NCBI RefSeq assembly: GCF_025751575.1
Contig: NZ_JAOWLA010000008.1
Location: 124,001 to 188,000 of the forward strand
Direction: 5' to 3'
Source: Albidovulum sediminicola
Lineage (GTDB): Bacteria > Pseudomonadota > Alphaproteobacteria > Rhodobacterales > Rhodobacteraceae
Length of the DNA: 64,000 nt
Part shown: in pieces, positions 24,971-34,800 of the stretch
Layout: each line of letters starts with the position of its first letter
How positions within the stretch are numbered: the first letter of the stretch is position 1
Notes under the pieces: model-generated
What the model was told of the DNA's origin: nothing
The model's database searches: none
Seen by the model: only the letters and a program-made list of their open reading frames with translations
Made by a program: the position numbers and the translations under genes

Positions 24971-24982
24971 CGCGCGCCCCAT

Positions 24983-25085
24983 AAATCATGTTGATGGACT
25001 TACAATATTATTCAAATTGATTTTATGACCCCTGTCCAGTGATATGCCGCGCAGCCGACATCGTCCGACCGTCGGGGGAGGAGAC
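24983..25085. promoter_or_regulatory. AT-rich divergent promoter region of the LysR gene and second TRAP operon
   Basis: The gap is much richer in A/T than its surroundings (ATAAATCATG, ACAATATTATTCAAATTGATTTT), as expected for overlapping divergent promoters and a LysR box. AATATTATTCAAATT contains loose inverted halves (AAT..ATT), but no single T-N11-A motif stands out enough to name. GGGGGAGGAG at its end is the ribosome-binding site of the first TRAP gene. Confidence 0.35.
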
Positions 25086-25556
25086 ATGGACAGATTCGCC
25101 AAATACCTGCTGACAGGTCTGATCTGCATCGTCGCGCTCGGCCAGTTCGTTCAGGTGATCACGCGTTACGTCCTTCAGGTGCCCGTCATGGGACTGGAGG
25201 AGACGATGGCCTACCCGACGCTCTGGCTTTATATCCTCGGCTCGGTCAACGCCTCGCGCGAGAACACGCATATCCGCGCGAATGTGCTGGAGATCTTTCT
25301 CAAGACCGCCCGCGCCCACACGATCCTTGCGATCATCGGAGAGCTCGTCAGCCTGATCGTCGGGCTGTGGCTGCTGACCTGGGCCTGGGATTTCACGCGC
25401 TATTCGATCCGCACCTGGCGTGAAAGCCCGACGCTCTACATCCCCACCTTCTACGCCGATGTGGCGCTCGTGATCGGGCTCGCCCTGATGATGGTCTTCA
25501 CCCTTTACCACCTTGTTCGCCACGTCCGCGACCTCGCCGGGGAGAAACTCGCATGA
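25086..25556 (+). CDS. TRAP transporter small permease (DctQ-like), second system
   Basis: A 156-aa membrane protein with four hydrophobic segments and the DctQ-type motif GLEETMAYPTLWLYILGSVNASRENTHIRANVL. ATG 25086 has GGGGGAGGAG six bases upstream and is preferred to 25044. The stop overlaps the large permease start (ATGA). It is not closely similar to the small permease at 17205, so the two importers probably have different substrates. Confidence 0.9.
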   Translation: MDRFAKYLLTGLICIVALGQFVQVITRYVLQVPVMGLEETMAYPTLWLYILGSVNASRENTHIRANVLEIFLKTARAHTILAIIGELVSLIVGLWLLTWAWDFTRYSIRTWRESPTLYIPTFYADVALVIGLALMMVFTLYHLVRHVRDLAGEKLA

Positions 25557-26851
25557 TCGAAGTCGCGCTTCTGGCTATCGCGGTCCTTGTTATCCTGCTG
25601 ACACTTGGGGTTCCGCTGCCCTACTGCTTCGGCGGCGCGCTGATGGTGATGTATTTCGTCGGCGACGTGACCATGAAGGGCAACATGCTCTGGGGTTTCC
25701 AGCAGCTTGGAAACCCCGTGTTGCTGGCCATCCCGCTTTTCGTGCTCGCCGGAACCATCATGTCCGAAAGCGGGATCGCGGCAAGCCTTCTGCGCTTCGT
25801 CTCAGCCTTCATCGGCCACATCCGGGGCGGGCTGGGGGTGGTCGCGGCGGTGTCCTGCGCGGTGATCGGCGCAATCTCCGGCTCTGGCCTGACCGGGATC
25901 GCCGCCATCGGCCCGATCCTGATCCCCGAGATGGAAAAGCGCGGGTATCCGCGCGAATACGCCACCGCGCTGATCGCCAATTCCTCGATCCTTGGCCTGT
26001 TGATCCCGCCCTCGGTCACGATGATCGTCTACGGCTGGGTCACGGACACCTCGATCCTGGCCTGTTTTCTCGCCACGCTTGGGCCCGGTCTTCTGATCAT
26101 GGTGGCCTTCTCGCTCATCAACCTCTGGATGGCCCGGAAATTCCCGCTGGTGCTGGACGACAAGCCGACCATGGCCGAACTGGCCGGAGAGGCGACCCGC
26201 CGCGGCGTCCATGCCCTTCCTGCCCTCTTGATGCCGATCATCATCCTCGGCGGCATCTACGGCGGCATCATGACGCCGACCGAGGCCGCGGCCGTGTCCG
26301 TCATCTACGCGGTGCCGGTGGGTTTCATGATCTACAAGGGCCTGCGCTGGGACAATTTCCTTGGCGCCGGCAAGGAAGCGGCCACCGCCGTCGGCGCGAT
26401 CATGATGATGATCCTCTTCTCCATGATCCTCAGCCAGATGTTCGTCCTGGAAAACGTCCCGCAGCAGATCGTCGGCGCGATCTTTGCGATCACCGAGAAC
26501 AAGATCCTGCTGCTCATCATGATCAACATCATGCTCTTTCTGGTGGGCATGGTCGTGAACGATGTGACCGCCATCATCCTGATCGCCCCGCTCCTGCTGC
26601 CGCTGATGAACGCCATCGGCGTCAGCCCGGTGCAGTTCGCCGCGATCATGGGGGTCAACACGGCCATGGGGGGCGTGACGCCACCCTACGCCTCGATCCT
26701 CTATCTCGGCGCGCGGATCGGCAAGGTGAAGGTCACCAAGGTGATCCCGCCCGCAATGACGCTCATCCTGCTCGGCTATGTGCCCGTGGTCTTCCTGACC
26801 TCATTCTGGCCCGAGCTGTCGCTCTTTTTGCCTAGCTACTTCGGCTACTGA
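25553..26851 (+). CDS. TRAP transporter large permease (DctM-like), second system
   Basis: A 432-aa polytopic protein of the DctM family. Seen: LTLGVPLPYCFGGALMV, FVLAGTIMSESGIAASLLRF, AISGSGLTGIAAIGPILIPEM, LGLLIPPSVTMIVYGWV, GGIMTPTEAAAVSVIYAV and GVNTAMGGVTPPYASILY. It is intact and of normal length, and forms the translocation subunit with the gene overlapping it upstream. The AMGGVTPPYAS motif is a variant of the usual MTPPVG segment. Confidence 0.93.
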   Translation: MIEVALLAIAVLVILLTLGVPLPYCFGGALMVMYFVGDVTMKGNMLWGFQQLGNPVLLAIPLFVLAGTIMSESGIAASLLRFVSAFIGHIRGGLGVVAAVSCAVIGAISGSGLTGIAAIGPILIPEMEKRGYPREYATALIANSSILGLLIPPSVTMIVYGWVTDTSILACFLATLGPGLLIMVAFSLINLWMARKFPLVLDDKPTMAELAGEATRRGVHALPALLMPIIILGGIYGGIMTPTEAAAVSVIYAVPVGFMIYKGLRWDNFLGAGKEAATAVGAIMMMILFSMILSQMFVLENVPQQIVGAIFAITENKILLLIMINIMLFLVGMVVNDVTAIILIAPLLLPLMNAIGVSPVQFAAIMGVNTAMGGVTPPYASILYLGARIGKVKVTKVIPPAMTLILLGYVPVVFLTSFWPELSLFLPSYFGY

Positions 26852-26878
26852 CCCCATCCAACATCGGAGGAAACTGAA

Positions 26879-27862
26879 ATGAAGACCAAGTTCATCGCAT
26901 CCGCGCTGGCGACACTGCTGACCGTCAGCCCCGCGCTGGCCGAGACGCTCAAGATCAGCCACGTCCGCCCGCAGGACGCCACGGTGGATGTCGAACTGCG
27001 CGCCTTTGCCGAGGCCGTGAAGACCGCAACCGGCGGCGATGTGGAACTGGAGCTGTTCCCGGCCAACGCGCTTGGCGACTACACCACCGTGCAGGAACGC
27101 ATCTCGGTCGGCGCGGTCGACATGGCGGTCCAGCCGGCGGCCACCGCGGCCGATCGCCGGATGCAGATTTCGTCCTTCCCCTACCTTGCCGCGAACTGGG
27201 AACAGGCGCGCAACATCTATGGCCCGGGCGGCGCTGTCCGTGAAACCATGGCCGGCCTTTTCGCCGAGCAGGACATCACCATGCTGGCGGCCTATCCGGT
27301 CTATTTCGGGGGCATCTCGCTGAACCGGGAGGCCGTCACCCCCGGCTCGACCGAGCCGAACGGCATCAAGGTGCGCGTGCCCGGCATCAAGTCGTTCCAG
27401 CTGACGGGCGAGGCGCTCGGCTACATCCCCTCGCCGATCCCGTTCGCGGAAGCCTTCACCGCCGTGCAGACGGGTGTGGTCGATGGCGTGATCGGGTCGG
27501 GTGCGGAAGGCTACTATGCCAGCTTCCGTGACGTGACCAAGACCTACATCCCCGCCAACACCCACTTCGAGGTCTGGTACATGATCATCTCGAACGAAAG
27601 CCTGTCGGGCCTTCCGGACGAGGATCAGGCCGCGCTGAAGGCCGAGGCCGAGAAATTCGAGGCGACGCGCTGGACCGTGGCCGAGTCCGATCAGGGCGCC
27701 AACGAGCAGAAGCTGGCCGACCTTGGCGCGACCATCGTGTCGCTGAGCCCCGAGGAACTGGCCGCGATGTCCGCCAAGGTGCGCGAGACCGTCTGGCCGC
27801 AAGTGCTGGAGGATGTGGGCGCCGACTGGGGCCAGGCCATTCTCGACCAGATCGCCAAGTGA
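26879..27862 (+). CDS. TRAP transporter substrate-binding protein (DctP family), second system
   Basis: A 327-aa periplasmic protein with signal peptide MKTKFIASALATLLTVSPALA (cleavage after about residue 21). Family features: ELFPANALGDYTTVQERISVGAVDMAVQP, NGIKVRVPGIKSFQLTGEALGYIPSPIPFAEAFTAVQTGVVDGVIG. The K-V-R-V arginine binds the ligand carboxylate. Together with the flavoprotein genes downstream, the ligand is likely a D-amino acid, cyclic imino acid or opine; this is inferred from context. ATCGGAGGAAA precedes the ATG. Confidence 0.92.
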   Translation: MKTKFIASALATLLTVSPALAETLKISHVRPQDATVDVELRAFAEAVKTATGGDVELELFPANALGDYTTVQERISVGAVDMAVQPAATAADRRMQISSFPYLAANWEQARNIYGPGGAVRETMAGLFAEQDITMLAAYPVYFGGISLNREAVTPGSTEPNGIKVRVPGIKSFQLTGEALGYIPSPIPFAEAFTAVQTGVVDGVIGSGAEGYYASFRDVTKTYIPANTHFEVWYMIISNESLSGLPDEDQAALKAEAEKFEATRWTVAESDQGANEQKLADLGATIVSLSPEELAAMSAKVRETVWPQVLEDVGADWGQAILDQIAK

Positions 27863-27871
27863 TAAGACCCC

Positions 27872-27897
27872 GGGGACGGCCGGTAAGTGGCCGCCCC
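27872..27897 (+). terminator. GC-rich hairpin after the second TRAP binding-protein gene
   Basis: GGGGACGGCC pairs with GGCCGCCCC (one bulged A) around a short loop with TAAGT. No T run follows directly, so it is more likely an mRNA-stabilising or partially terminating hairpin separating the transporter genes from the enzyme genes. Confidence 0.4.
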
Positions 27898-27941
27898 GCC
27901 TACCCCCCTGTTAACATCCCGACGGCAAGAAAGGCGCAACG

Positions 27942-29045
27942 ATGGAAGCAGACTACGCGATCGTCGGCGGCGGCGTTGTCGGGCTCTCGGTGGCCTGGGG
28001 GCTCCTCAAACGCGGCAAGAGGGTCGTTGTCCTCGACGGCGATGACGGCGCCTTCCGGGCAAGCCGCGGGAACTTCGGGCTTGTCTGGGTCCAGTCCAAG
28101 GGCATGAAGCAGCCGCGCTACGCGCGGTGGAGCCAGCAATCCGCCGCGATCTGGGCCGACTTCGCGCAGGAGCTGTCGGAGGCGACGGGCCGTTCGCTGC
28201 ATCTGCAGCAACAGGGGGGCTTCGACTTTCATTTCTCGGAAGAGACCCTCGAAGAGACCGTCGCGCAATACGAGCTGCTCAAGGCGAAGCTTGACGGCGA
28301 CTACCCTTTCGAGGTCCTAGGCCACAACGCGCTGCGCAAGGAAGAGCCTCAGATCGGCCCGAAGGTCGTCGGCGCGATCCTGCACCATCAGGACGGGCAC
28401 ACGAACCCCCTGAAACTTCTGACCGCGCTGGCCGATGACGTGCGGCGCATGGGCGGCACGGTCCTGACCGGCAAGACGGTGACCGAGATCACAAAACCCG
28501 ACGGCTTCCGCGTCCGTTGCGTCGACGGAACGACGGTCGATGCGGCCAAATGCATCCTGTCGGCGGGCCTCGGGGCGGCGGCGCTTGGCCCGCAGCTGGG
28601 CTTGCGCGCGCCGGTCCGGCCGCAGCGCGGGCAGGTCCTGATCACCGAGAAGCTGCCCAAGGGGCTGATCCGGCGCCCCTCGCTGATCGCCCGGCAGGTC
28701 GACGAAGGCGGCATCCAGATCGGCGCAACGAACGAAGAGGTCGGATATGACGACGGCGTGACGCAGCCGGGGCTGTCGCGTCTGGCCGCAGAGGCCATCG
28801 CGACCTATCCTGTGCTGGCCCGCGCCCAACTCGTCCGCAGCTGGGGCGCGCTTCGCGTCCTCTCGCCCGACGGGCTTCCGATCTATCAGGAAAGCCACGA
28901 GATGCCCGGCGCCTTTCTCGTGACCTGCCATAGCGGCATTACCCTCGCGGCGGCCCACGCCCGCCTCCTGCCGGAGTGGCTGGAGCGGACCCCGGCCGCC
29001 CCCGACCTGGAGGTATTCAGTGAAGACCGCTTCGCCGTTTCATGA
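27942..29045 (+). CDS. FAD-dependent oxidoreductase, DAO family (HcnC/LhpB-like beta subunit)
   Basis: A 367-aa flavoprotein of the D-amino acid oxidase (DAO/GlpO) family. The FAD-binding start DYAIVGGGVVGLSVAWGLLKRG is intact, followed by ASRGNFGLVWVQSKG and near the C-terminus SWGALRVLSPDGLPIY and TCHSGITLAAAHARLLPEWL. With the two genes that overlap downstream it reproduces the HcnABC/LhpBEF type heterotrimer, in which this subunit oxidises the amine and the others pass electrons on. Cytosolic, possibly membrane-associated. Substrate unknown: D-hydroxyproline, another D-amino acid or an opine are candidates. Confidence 0.85.
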   Translation: MEADYAIVGGGVVGLSVAWGLLKRGKRVVVLDGDDGAFRASRGNFGLVWVQSKGMKQPRYARWSQQSAAIWADFAQELSEATGRSLHLQQQGGFDFHFSEETLEETVAQYELLKAKLDGDYPFEVLGHNALRKEEPQIGPKVVGAILHHQDGHTNPLKLLTALADDVRRMGGTVLTGKTVTEITKPDGFRVRCVDGTTVDAAKCILSAGLGAAALGPQLGLRAPVRPQRGQVLITEKLPKGLIRRPSLIARQVDEGGIQIGATNEEVGYDDGVTQPGLSRLAAEAIATYPVLARAQLVRSWGALRVLSPDGLPIYQESHEMPGAFLVTCHSGITLAAAHARLLPEWLERTPAAPDLEVFSEDRFAVS

Positions 29046-29328
29046 GCTTGAGGACAGCGCGCGGGTCCGTGTCGAATTCGACGGCCGGCCGCTCGATCTG
29101 CCGCAGGGCGCAAACCTTGCCGCGGCGCTTCTGGCCGCTGGCGTGACCGTCTTTCGTCAGACCCCGGTGTCAGGCGCGCCGCGCGGCCCCTTCTGCATGA
29201 TGGGCGCCTGTTTCGATTGCCTGGTCGAGGTCGATGGCGTGGTGCGGCAGGCCTGCATGCTTGAGGTCACCGAAGGGATGCGGATCGCCGCCCCGCACCA
29301 GCGGAGGGACAGCGATGAAACGCAGTGA
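29020..29328 (+). CDS. Small [2Fe-2S] protein (HcnA/LhpE-like gamma subunit)
   Basis: A 102-aa 2Fe-2S protein of the HcnA type. The cluster cysteines are seen in FCMMGACFDCLVEVDG and in RQACML, with VRVEFDGRPLDLPQGANLAAALLAAG before them. The start is GTG 29020, placed by a near-perfect GGAGG five bases upstream and overlapping the DAO gene by 26 bases. It shuttles electrons between the flavin subunits of the dehydrogenase encoded on both sides. Confidence 0.85.
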   Translation: MKTASPFHELEDSARVRVEFDGRPLDLPQGANLAAALLAAGVTVFRQTPVSGAPRGPFCMMGACFDCLVEVDGVVRQACMLEVTEGMRIAAPHQRRDSDETQ

Positions 29329-30715
29329 CCTGATCGTCATTGGCGCGGGCCCGGCGGGCATGGCCGCCGCCGCAAAGGCTGCCGAAACGGGCCTCGCGGT
29401 GACACTCCTGGACGAACAGCCCCGGCCCGGCGGCCAGATCTATCGCGACGTGGACCGCGCGGCGGCGAAGCGCGGCCGCATCCTTGGGGCGGACTACACC
29501 CATGGCGCCACCCTGACGCAGTCCCTCAACCACCCGGCGATCGCGCAGATCTCCGGCGCCGTGGTCTGGGAGATCGAGGAAGGCTTCCGGGTTTCCTACA
29601 CCAAGGACGGCTGCGCAGCACAGGTCGCGGGCGACAGGATCATCCTTGCGACCGGCGCGCTGGAACGCCCCATGCCGGTGCCGGGATGGACGCTTCCGGG
29701 CGTGATGACCGCCGGCGCCGCGCAGATCCTGCTGAAACAGTCGGGCATGGTGGCCCGCCGCGCCGCGCTCGTCGGTTCCGGCCCGCTGCTTTACCTGATC
29801 GCCGCCCAGATGATCCGCGCGGGAACCCCGCCGCTGGCGCTCGTTGAAACGCAGACCCGCGGCGATCTTCTGGGCGCGATGCCGCACCTGCCGGGCGCGC
29901 TTCGCGGTTGGCCATATCTCGCCAAGGGCATGAAGCTTCTGCGCGAGATCATCCGCGCGCGCGTGCCCCGTCATACGGGGGCAAGCGCAATCGCGGTCGA
30001 AGGCGGCACCCATGCCGAGGCGGTTCGCTTTCGCGCGGGCGGCCGATCGCACCGGATCGCCTGCGACACGGTTCTGCTGCATCACGGTGTCGTGCCGAAC
30101 ACGCAGGCCGCGCGCTCCATCGGGGTGGCCCATCGCTGGAATGAGGCGCAGCGCTGCTTCGCGCCAATACTCGACACATGGGGCGCCACCGATGTCGCGG
30201 GCGTGCTGATCGCGGGCGACGGCGCGGGGATCGGCGGCGCGAAGGCGGCCGAGATCGCCGGCCGGATCGCGGCGCTGAAGGTCGCGGAGGAGCATGGCAA
30301 ACTGACCCAAGGCGAGCGCGATGCCCAGGCACGCCCGCTTCTCGCCGCCCGCGCGCGCGAACTGGCCGTCCGGCCGTTCCTTGATACCGCCTACCCGCCC
30401 CTCAGCGAGGCCATGACCCCCGCCGACGCCACAATCGTCTGCCGCTGCGAAGAGGTCACCGCCGGCGACATCCGCGGCTATGCGAAACTGGGCTGCCTCG
30501 GCCCGAACCAGGCCAAGGCCTTCGGTCGCCCCGGAATGGGCCCCTGCCAGGGCCGCTACTGCGGGCTGACGGTCACCGCGCTCTTGGCGGAGGCACACGG
30601 CACCAGCCCCGACGCGACGGGCTACTACCGGATCAGACCGCCCCTCAAGCCGGTGACCCTGGGGGAACTGGCCGCGATGGAAAACCCGGCGCAGCGCGCC
30701 ACGGAGCAGGAGTAA
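29315..30715 (+). CDS. NAD(P)/FAD-dependent oxidoreductase with BFD-like Fe-S domain (HcnB/LhpF-like alpha subunit)
   Basis: A 466-aa flavoprotein. N-terminal FAD fold SDLIVIGAGPAGMAAAAKAAETGLAV and PRPGGQIYRDV, a middle dinucleotide fold AALVGSGPLLYLIAAQMIRAG, and a C-terminal bacterioferritin-ferredoxin-like cysteine region CRCEEVTAGDI ... GPCQGRYCG. This layout is that of HcnB, octopine/nopaline oxidase large subunits and D-hydroxyproline dehydrogenase alpha. ATG 29315 follows GCGGAGGGA and overlaps the [2Fe-2S] gene by 14 bases. It completes the three-subunit dehydrogenase. Confidence 0.87.
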   Translation: MKRSDLIVIGAGPAGMAAAAKAAETGLAVTLLDEQPRPGGQIYRDVDRAAAKRGRILGADYTHGATLTQSLNHPAIAQISGAVVWEIEEGFRVSYTKDGCAAQVAGDRIILATGALERPMPVPGWTLPGVMTAGAAQILLKQSGMVARRAALVGSGPLLYLIAAQMIRAGTPPLALVETQTRGDLLGAMPHLPGALRGWPYLAKGMKLLREIIRARVPRHTGASAIAVEGGTHAEAVRFRAGGRSHRIACDTVLLHHGVVPNTQAARSIGVAHRWNEAQRCFAPILDTWGATDVAGVLIAGDGAGIGGAKAAEIAGRIAALKVAEEHGKLTQGERDAQARPLLAARARELAVRPFLDTAYPPLSEAMTPADATIVCRCEEVTAGDIRGYAKLGCLGPNQAKAFGRPGMGPCQGRYCGLTVTALLAEAHGTSPDATGYYRIRPPLKPVTLGELAAMENPAQRATEQE

Positions 30716-30718
30716 GAG

Positions 30719-31057
30719 ATGATTGAACGGATCGGGACCGGCGCCCGCATGAGCAAGATCGTGAAGCACAACGGCGTCGCCTATCTGTGCGGCCAAGTGG
30801 GCGACGGTGCCACGGTGGCGGAGCAGACGCGCGATTGCCTGTCGCGGGTCGAAGCCCTGCTGGCGCAGGCCGGTTCCTCGCCCGAAAAGATGCTTCAGGC
30901 CATAGTCTGGCTGGCCGACATGGCGGACTTCGCGGAAATGAACAGTGTCTGGGACGCATGGGTACCCCAAGGCCACGCCCCCGCGCGCGCCTGCGGCGAG
31001 GCACGCCTGGCGCGTCCGGACCTCAAGGTCGAGATCATCGTGACGGCGGCCTGCTGA
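30719..31057 (+). CDS. RidA family imine deaminase, second copy
   Basis: A 112-aa RidA protein: [52 protein letters not shown] and the arginine-containing [11 protein letters not shown]. The imino acid made by the amine dehydrogenase upstream is the expected substrate; RidA would hydrolyse it to the keto acid and ammonia. It starts three bases after the dehydrogenase stop and ends the operon. It differs from the RidA at 23613, belonging to the short subgroup without the GPARSTV form. Confidence 0.88.
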   Translation: MIERIGTGARMSKIVKHNGVAYLCGQVGDGATVAEQTRDCLSRVEALLAQAGSSPEKMLQAIVWLADMADFAEMNSVWDAWVPQGHAPARACGEARLARPDLKVEIIVTAAC

Positions 31058-31233
31058 GGCCACCGCCCATCACCGGGCGCGACCTGATCAGTCCGGCCGG
31101 TGGTGTCAGACATGTTCGAACCCGTCTCCACAAGGGCAGAGACACTGCCCCTTATTCGGCGAGGGCGGCGGCGCGGATCTGCTTGAAGAGTGGCCGGTCG
31201 GAGAGGCCGCGATCCGAAAACGCCGGATCGAGG

Positions 31234-31340
31234 GCATGAAATCGAGCCGCTGGCAGTGGCATCTCGACGAGATTTTCGTGAAGATCAACGGTGAACGGCA
31301 CTACCTGTGGCGCGCGGTCGATCACGAAGGCGAGGTCTTT
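31234..31340 (+). mobile_element. IS6 family transposase fragment
   Basis: This stretch encodes SRWQWHLDEIFVKINGERHYLWRAVDHEGEV, the DDE-domain centre of an IS6/IS240-type transposase. Only about 35 residues are recognisable. An upstream stretch (31188-31235) may encode a little more in another frame. No terminal inverted repeats were found. The rest of the 31058-31560 gap (including a stretch reading GGNLIGVLREQMRSVVDSM) is not recognised. Confidence 0.7.
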
Positions 31341-31564
31341 GCGCGGCATAAGGACAGGCCCGCTGTCCTTGTGGAGACTGGTTCGCATTTGTCTGCCAGC
31401 ACCTTTGAGACTTATGGAGCAGCACACCGGCGGAAACCTCATCGGCGTGCTACGGGAGCAGATGCGGAGCGTTGTCGACTCGATGCTGGTGCCACGAACG
31501 AATGCTCCTAAGTTCACCAAACAAGTATTCGAGAACCTAGGTGTTCAGTCCCGGCTCTTAGCAG

Positions 31565-31700
31565 CGAAGCTTTCGAGCACTTCACCTTCGTGATCCACGG
31601 CCCGCCACGGATAGTGCCGTTCGCCGTTGATCCTCACGAAGGTCTCGTCGAGATGCCATTGCCAGCGGCTCGTTTTCATACCCTCGAGAGCTGGGCCATC
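31565..31700 (-). mobile_element. IS6 family transposase fragment, opposite orientation
   Basis: The minus strand encodes SRWQWHLDETFVRINGERHYPWRAVDHEGEVLESFAAK, the same transposase segment as at 31234-31340 but diverged and inverted. The two pieces are therefore from two insertions (or one inversion) of related elements. The remnant ends about 150 bp before the large exported-protein gene, so that gene's promoter may lie in IS-derived DNA. Confidence 0.7.
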
Positions 31701-31850
31701 TTGGGGGCTGCAAAAGCCATCTGCCTGGCTCAAGCCGAGTCCCTCTGACAGAGCCGGGAAACAAAGCGCAAGGCGATTCCGTTGGAATTGCCCGCATTGC
31801 GACGTTACCAATCGTGGTTGGGGGATACTTCTTTGGCTGTGACATCGAAA

Positions 31851-34800
31851 ATGGCGGTCATACGTTCTTTGCTCGTGGCGGCCATTCTGGCCTGCGGGTT
31901 ACCGGCCTTTGCCGCCGGAATCGACGACCGTTTACAGGCGCAGAAGGCCGTTCTCGACAGCGCGCCTTCGCTGATACCCGGCCACCGGCTTGCGCTCGAC
32001 ACGGCCGCGATGGCGCAGGGCACCTTCGCATGGATCAGCGTGGCCGAGGACGGGTTCTACTCGCTTGATCTCTCCACCCCAGGCAGCTTGTTCCTGATGT
32101 ATTTCCCCACCTCGGACGGGGGCTACGACGGCCGGAGCCGGCCCGTCGTCCTCAGCGAGGACGCCAGCAACGCCCGGTCCGCCCGGATAGGCCCGGTATT
32201 GTTGGCCGCCGGTCGGCGGTACCTCGTCGCCCCCGGCGGGACAGAAGCCGCCGAGCTTGCCTTGGCCTACGAAAGCGCTGCGCCGACGCGCGGCGCGCCC
32301 GGGCAAACGGCAAGCGGCGGCACCTGGCTCTTGTCCCCGGAGAGCAAGGATCTGAAGCTGCAGCTTGCGATCGGGGACGGGCCGCAGGTCATCGAAGTCG
32401 TCGGCGAAGGCGGTCTGGACCTGTCAGCCCGGCTCGACGGCCAACGGCTTCCGCCCGGGGGGCTGTATCCCTGGACAGGTGGCGCACAAGCCGAACTTCG
32501 CGTCACGCTGCCCGATCCGGGTGCGGCGAGGCCTCCGCTCGTCCTGCTGCGCGTCGCGGCCTTCGCCGGCAACCTCGACGAGGCCGAGCCGAATGACCGC
32601 GATCCAAACCAGCTCGACCCGGATACCGGTGCGACCGGGGTTCTGCTGGGCGGCGACACGGATATCTTCAAGTTCTCCCTTCGCGCCCCGCAGTCGCTGG
32701 AGATATCCATTGGCGGCGACGCCCTGTGGCCAAAATTCACTGCTGTCCTTTCGCGTGACGTCGATGGACGACCGGTCAAGGTTCTGACGCGGGAGTCGCG
32801 TCGCGGCGCCATCACGATGCCAGAGCTTGAGCTTGCGACCGGCGACTACCGGCTTGAAATACAGCGGCGAGACCAGACCCCGGATCCCGCGCCCTACCGG
32901 ATCGCCGTGCGGACCGCCGCCGCGCCGGCGGCCGGCCGCGAGGTCGAGCCGAACGATACCGACCTCGTGGCGATGCCCTTGCCGGCCTCGGGCGCGGTCC
33001 GCGGAACCGCCTTGCCGGATGATCAGGACGTCTTTTCCTTCTCCGTGCCCGACGATACCGAGGACCATCTTTGGCGCGTGATCGCCCTCGATGCGCGCAA
33101 GCTTGAAGTTCGCGACCATGAGGGCAAGCAGATCGTCGGCCTCACAGCCGACGACCGGCGCACGACGGCGGACGGGCTGGCGCTTGTCCCCGGAACCTAC
33201 CGCGTTCAAGTCGAGGCTGATGGGGACTACGCCCTCAAGGTAATGGACCTTGGCCCGCGCCCCGCGGGTTGGGAAAGCGAACCGAACGACACGCGGTTGA
33301 CCGCCGGCCTGTTGCGCTTCGATACGCCGGCGCGCGGGACCTTTCACCATTCCACCGACGAAGACCTTTATCTCTTCACGCTTGCCGCGGCCGCGGATGT
33401 GGAGATCGCAATAACCCCGCCGCCAGAAGGCGCGACCTATGCAAGGCTGTTCCGTGACGGCCGCCAATGGGGTGGCGACATCGCCTTCGGCCCGGAGGAT
33501 CCGACATACCGCTATCGCGCCCGGCTGCCGGGAGGCGAGTGGACGGTTCGCGTTGCAGCGCAGCGCGGTTCCGCGTGGAGCACCTATATCCTGAACCTCA
33601 GCCGTCTGCCTGCGCTGGCGGATGCCGAACCCGATGATGCCCCCGCGGCGGCCCGCGCGCTGCCACGAACGGGCGACGTCGCTTCGTCGGTCGGAGGTTT
33701 CGACCACGACGACCAGTACCTCGTGCCGCTTCCCGAAGGTTCGGGTGACGGAATTGTCGTATGCGACACAACCGGCGAGGCGATGCAATTCCGCGTCTAC
33801 GATTGGCGGTTGAGAAAGGGAGAGCTGACCGGTGATCTGGTCACCGACGCGCGCGCGGGGCTCATGGGCTTCGCCTATACGCCAGAGACGGGCGGTGCGC
33901 TGCGGCTGGCGATGGAAAGCGGCAGGGGTCTTTCGCACTACGACTGCGCGATCCGCTTCCCGCCGGACGCCTGGCCCGCGGCCAGCCTGACGGAAGCGCC
34001 TGCGATGCTGCAACCGGGCCAGGCCGTGCAATTCGCAATCGGCCCCGACACAAGGCAACCAACCCTCGCGCTCGACCTGCCCGACGGCACCGCCGGGCTT
34101 GCCGGCTGCCGGTCGTCCGATGGCACGGCTCTCGGCGAGAACCTCGTGCAGATCGGCGGCGCGGAATATGTGCGAAACATCAGACCGGCCGGAATGGCGT
34201 GGCTAAGAGCACGGGGCAAGGCCGAGCTGCGCGGCCGATTTTCGTCCCTCGTCGAAGGGGAGCTTGTCACCTGCGCGCTCTTCACCACGGCGCACCTGAG
34301 GCGCCCGGCGGAAATGGGTCCAGCCGCGCCGTTCACCGTCCACGAAGAAGACGCGCCAGCCGGCGAACCGGTGGCGCCCCCGGCGCCCGGGATCGTGGAC
34401 CTCCTGGCAAGGGAGGCGCCCGCGCACCAGCCGACCGGCGCGCTTCCGATCGGGATCGCCTTCGACGCGCCACCCGATCTCGCGGCCTACAACGACATGG
34501 GCCAGAGCCTGGCCTTTCCCGCGACCTTGACCAATACCAGCGAAACCGAACAGGCCCTCGACCTTTCGGTGCGGGCGACCGATGAGGGCTGGCACGCGGC
34601 GATCACGACCGAAACGCTCATTCTGGCGCCCGGTGCATCGGCAAGAGCGACGATAGAGGTCACGCTTCCCCCCTGGGCCACCCCCGTCACGGACCCGCAC
34701 ATCATTTTGCGCGCCGATGCGGCAGACGACTTCGCAGCGGCGATGACCGCGGTCCCCGTCGTGGCCGGGGCGATCCCGGTAAATCCGGGCCCTTACTGGC

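Noticed and set aside
29267-31063. 598-codon minus-strand open frame opposite the HcnB-like and RidA genes
   Set aside because: The plus-strand genes have clear domain motifs and this frame has none; it is a GC-bias shadow.
31341-31560. Possible integrase or transposase piece (GGNLIGVLREQMRSVVDSM)
   Set aside because: Too short and no family could be recognised, so it is only mentioned as unassigned sequence between the IS6 fragments.
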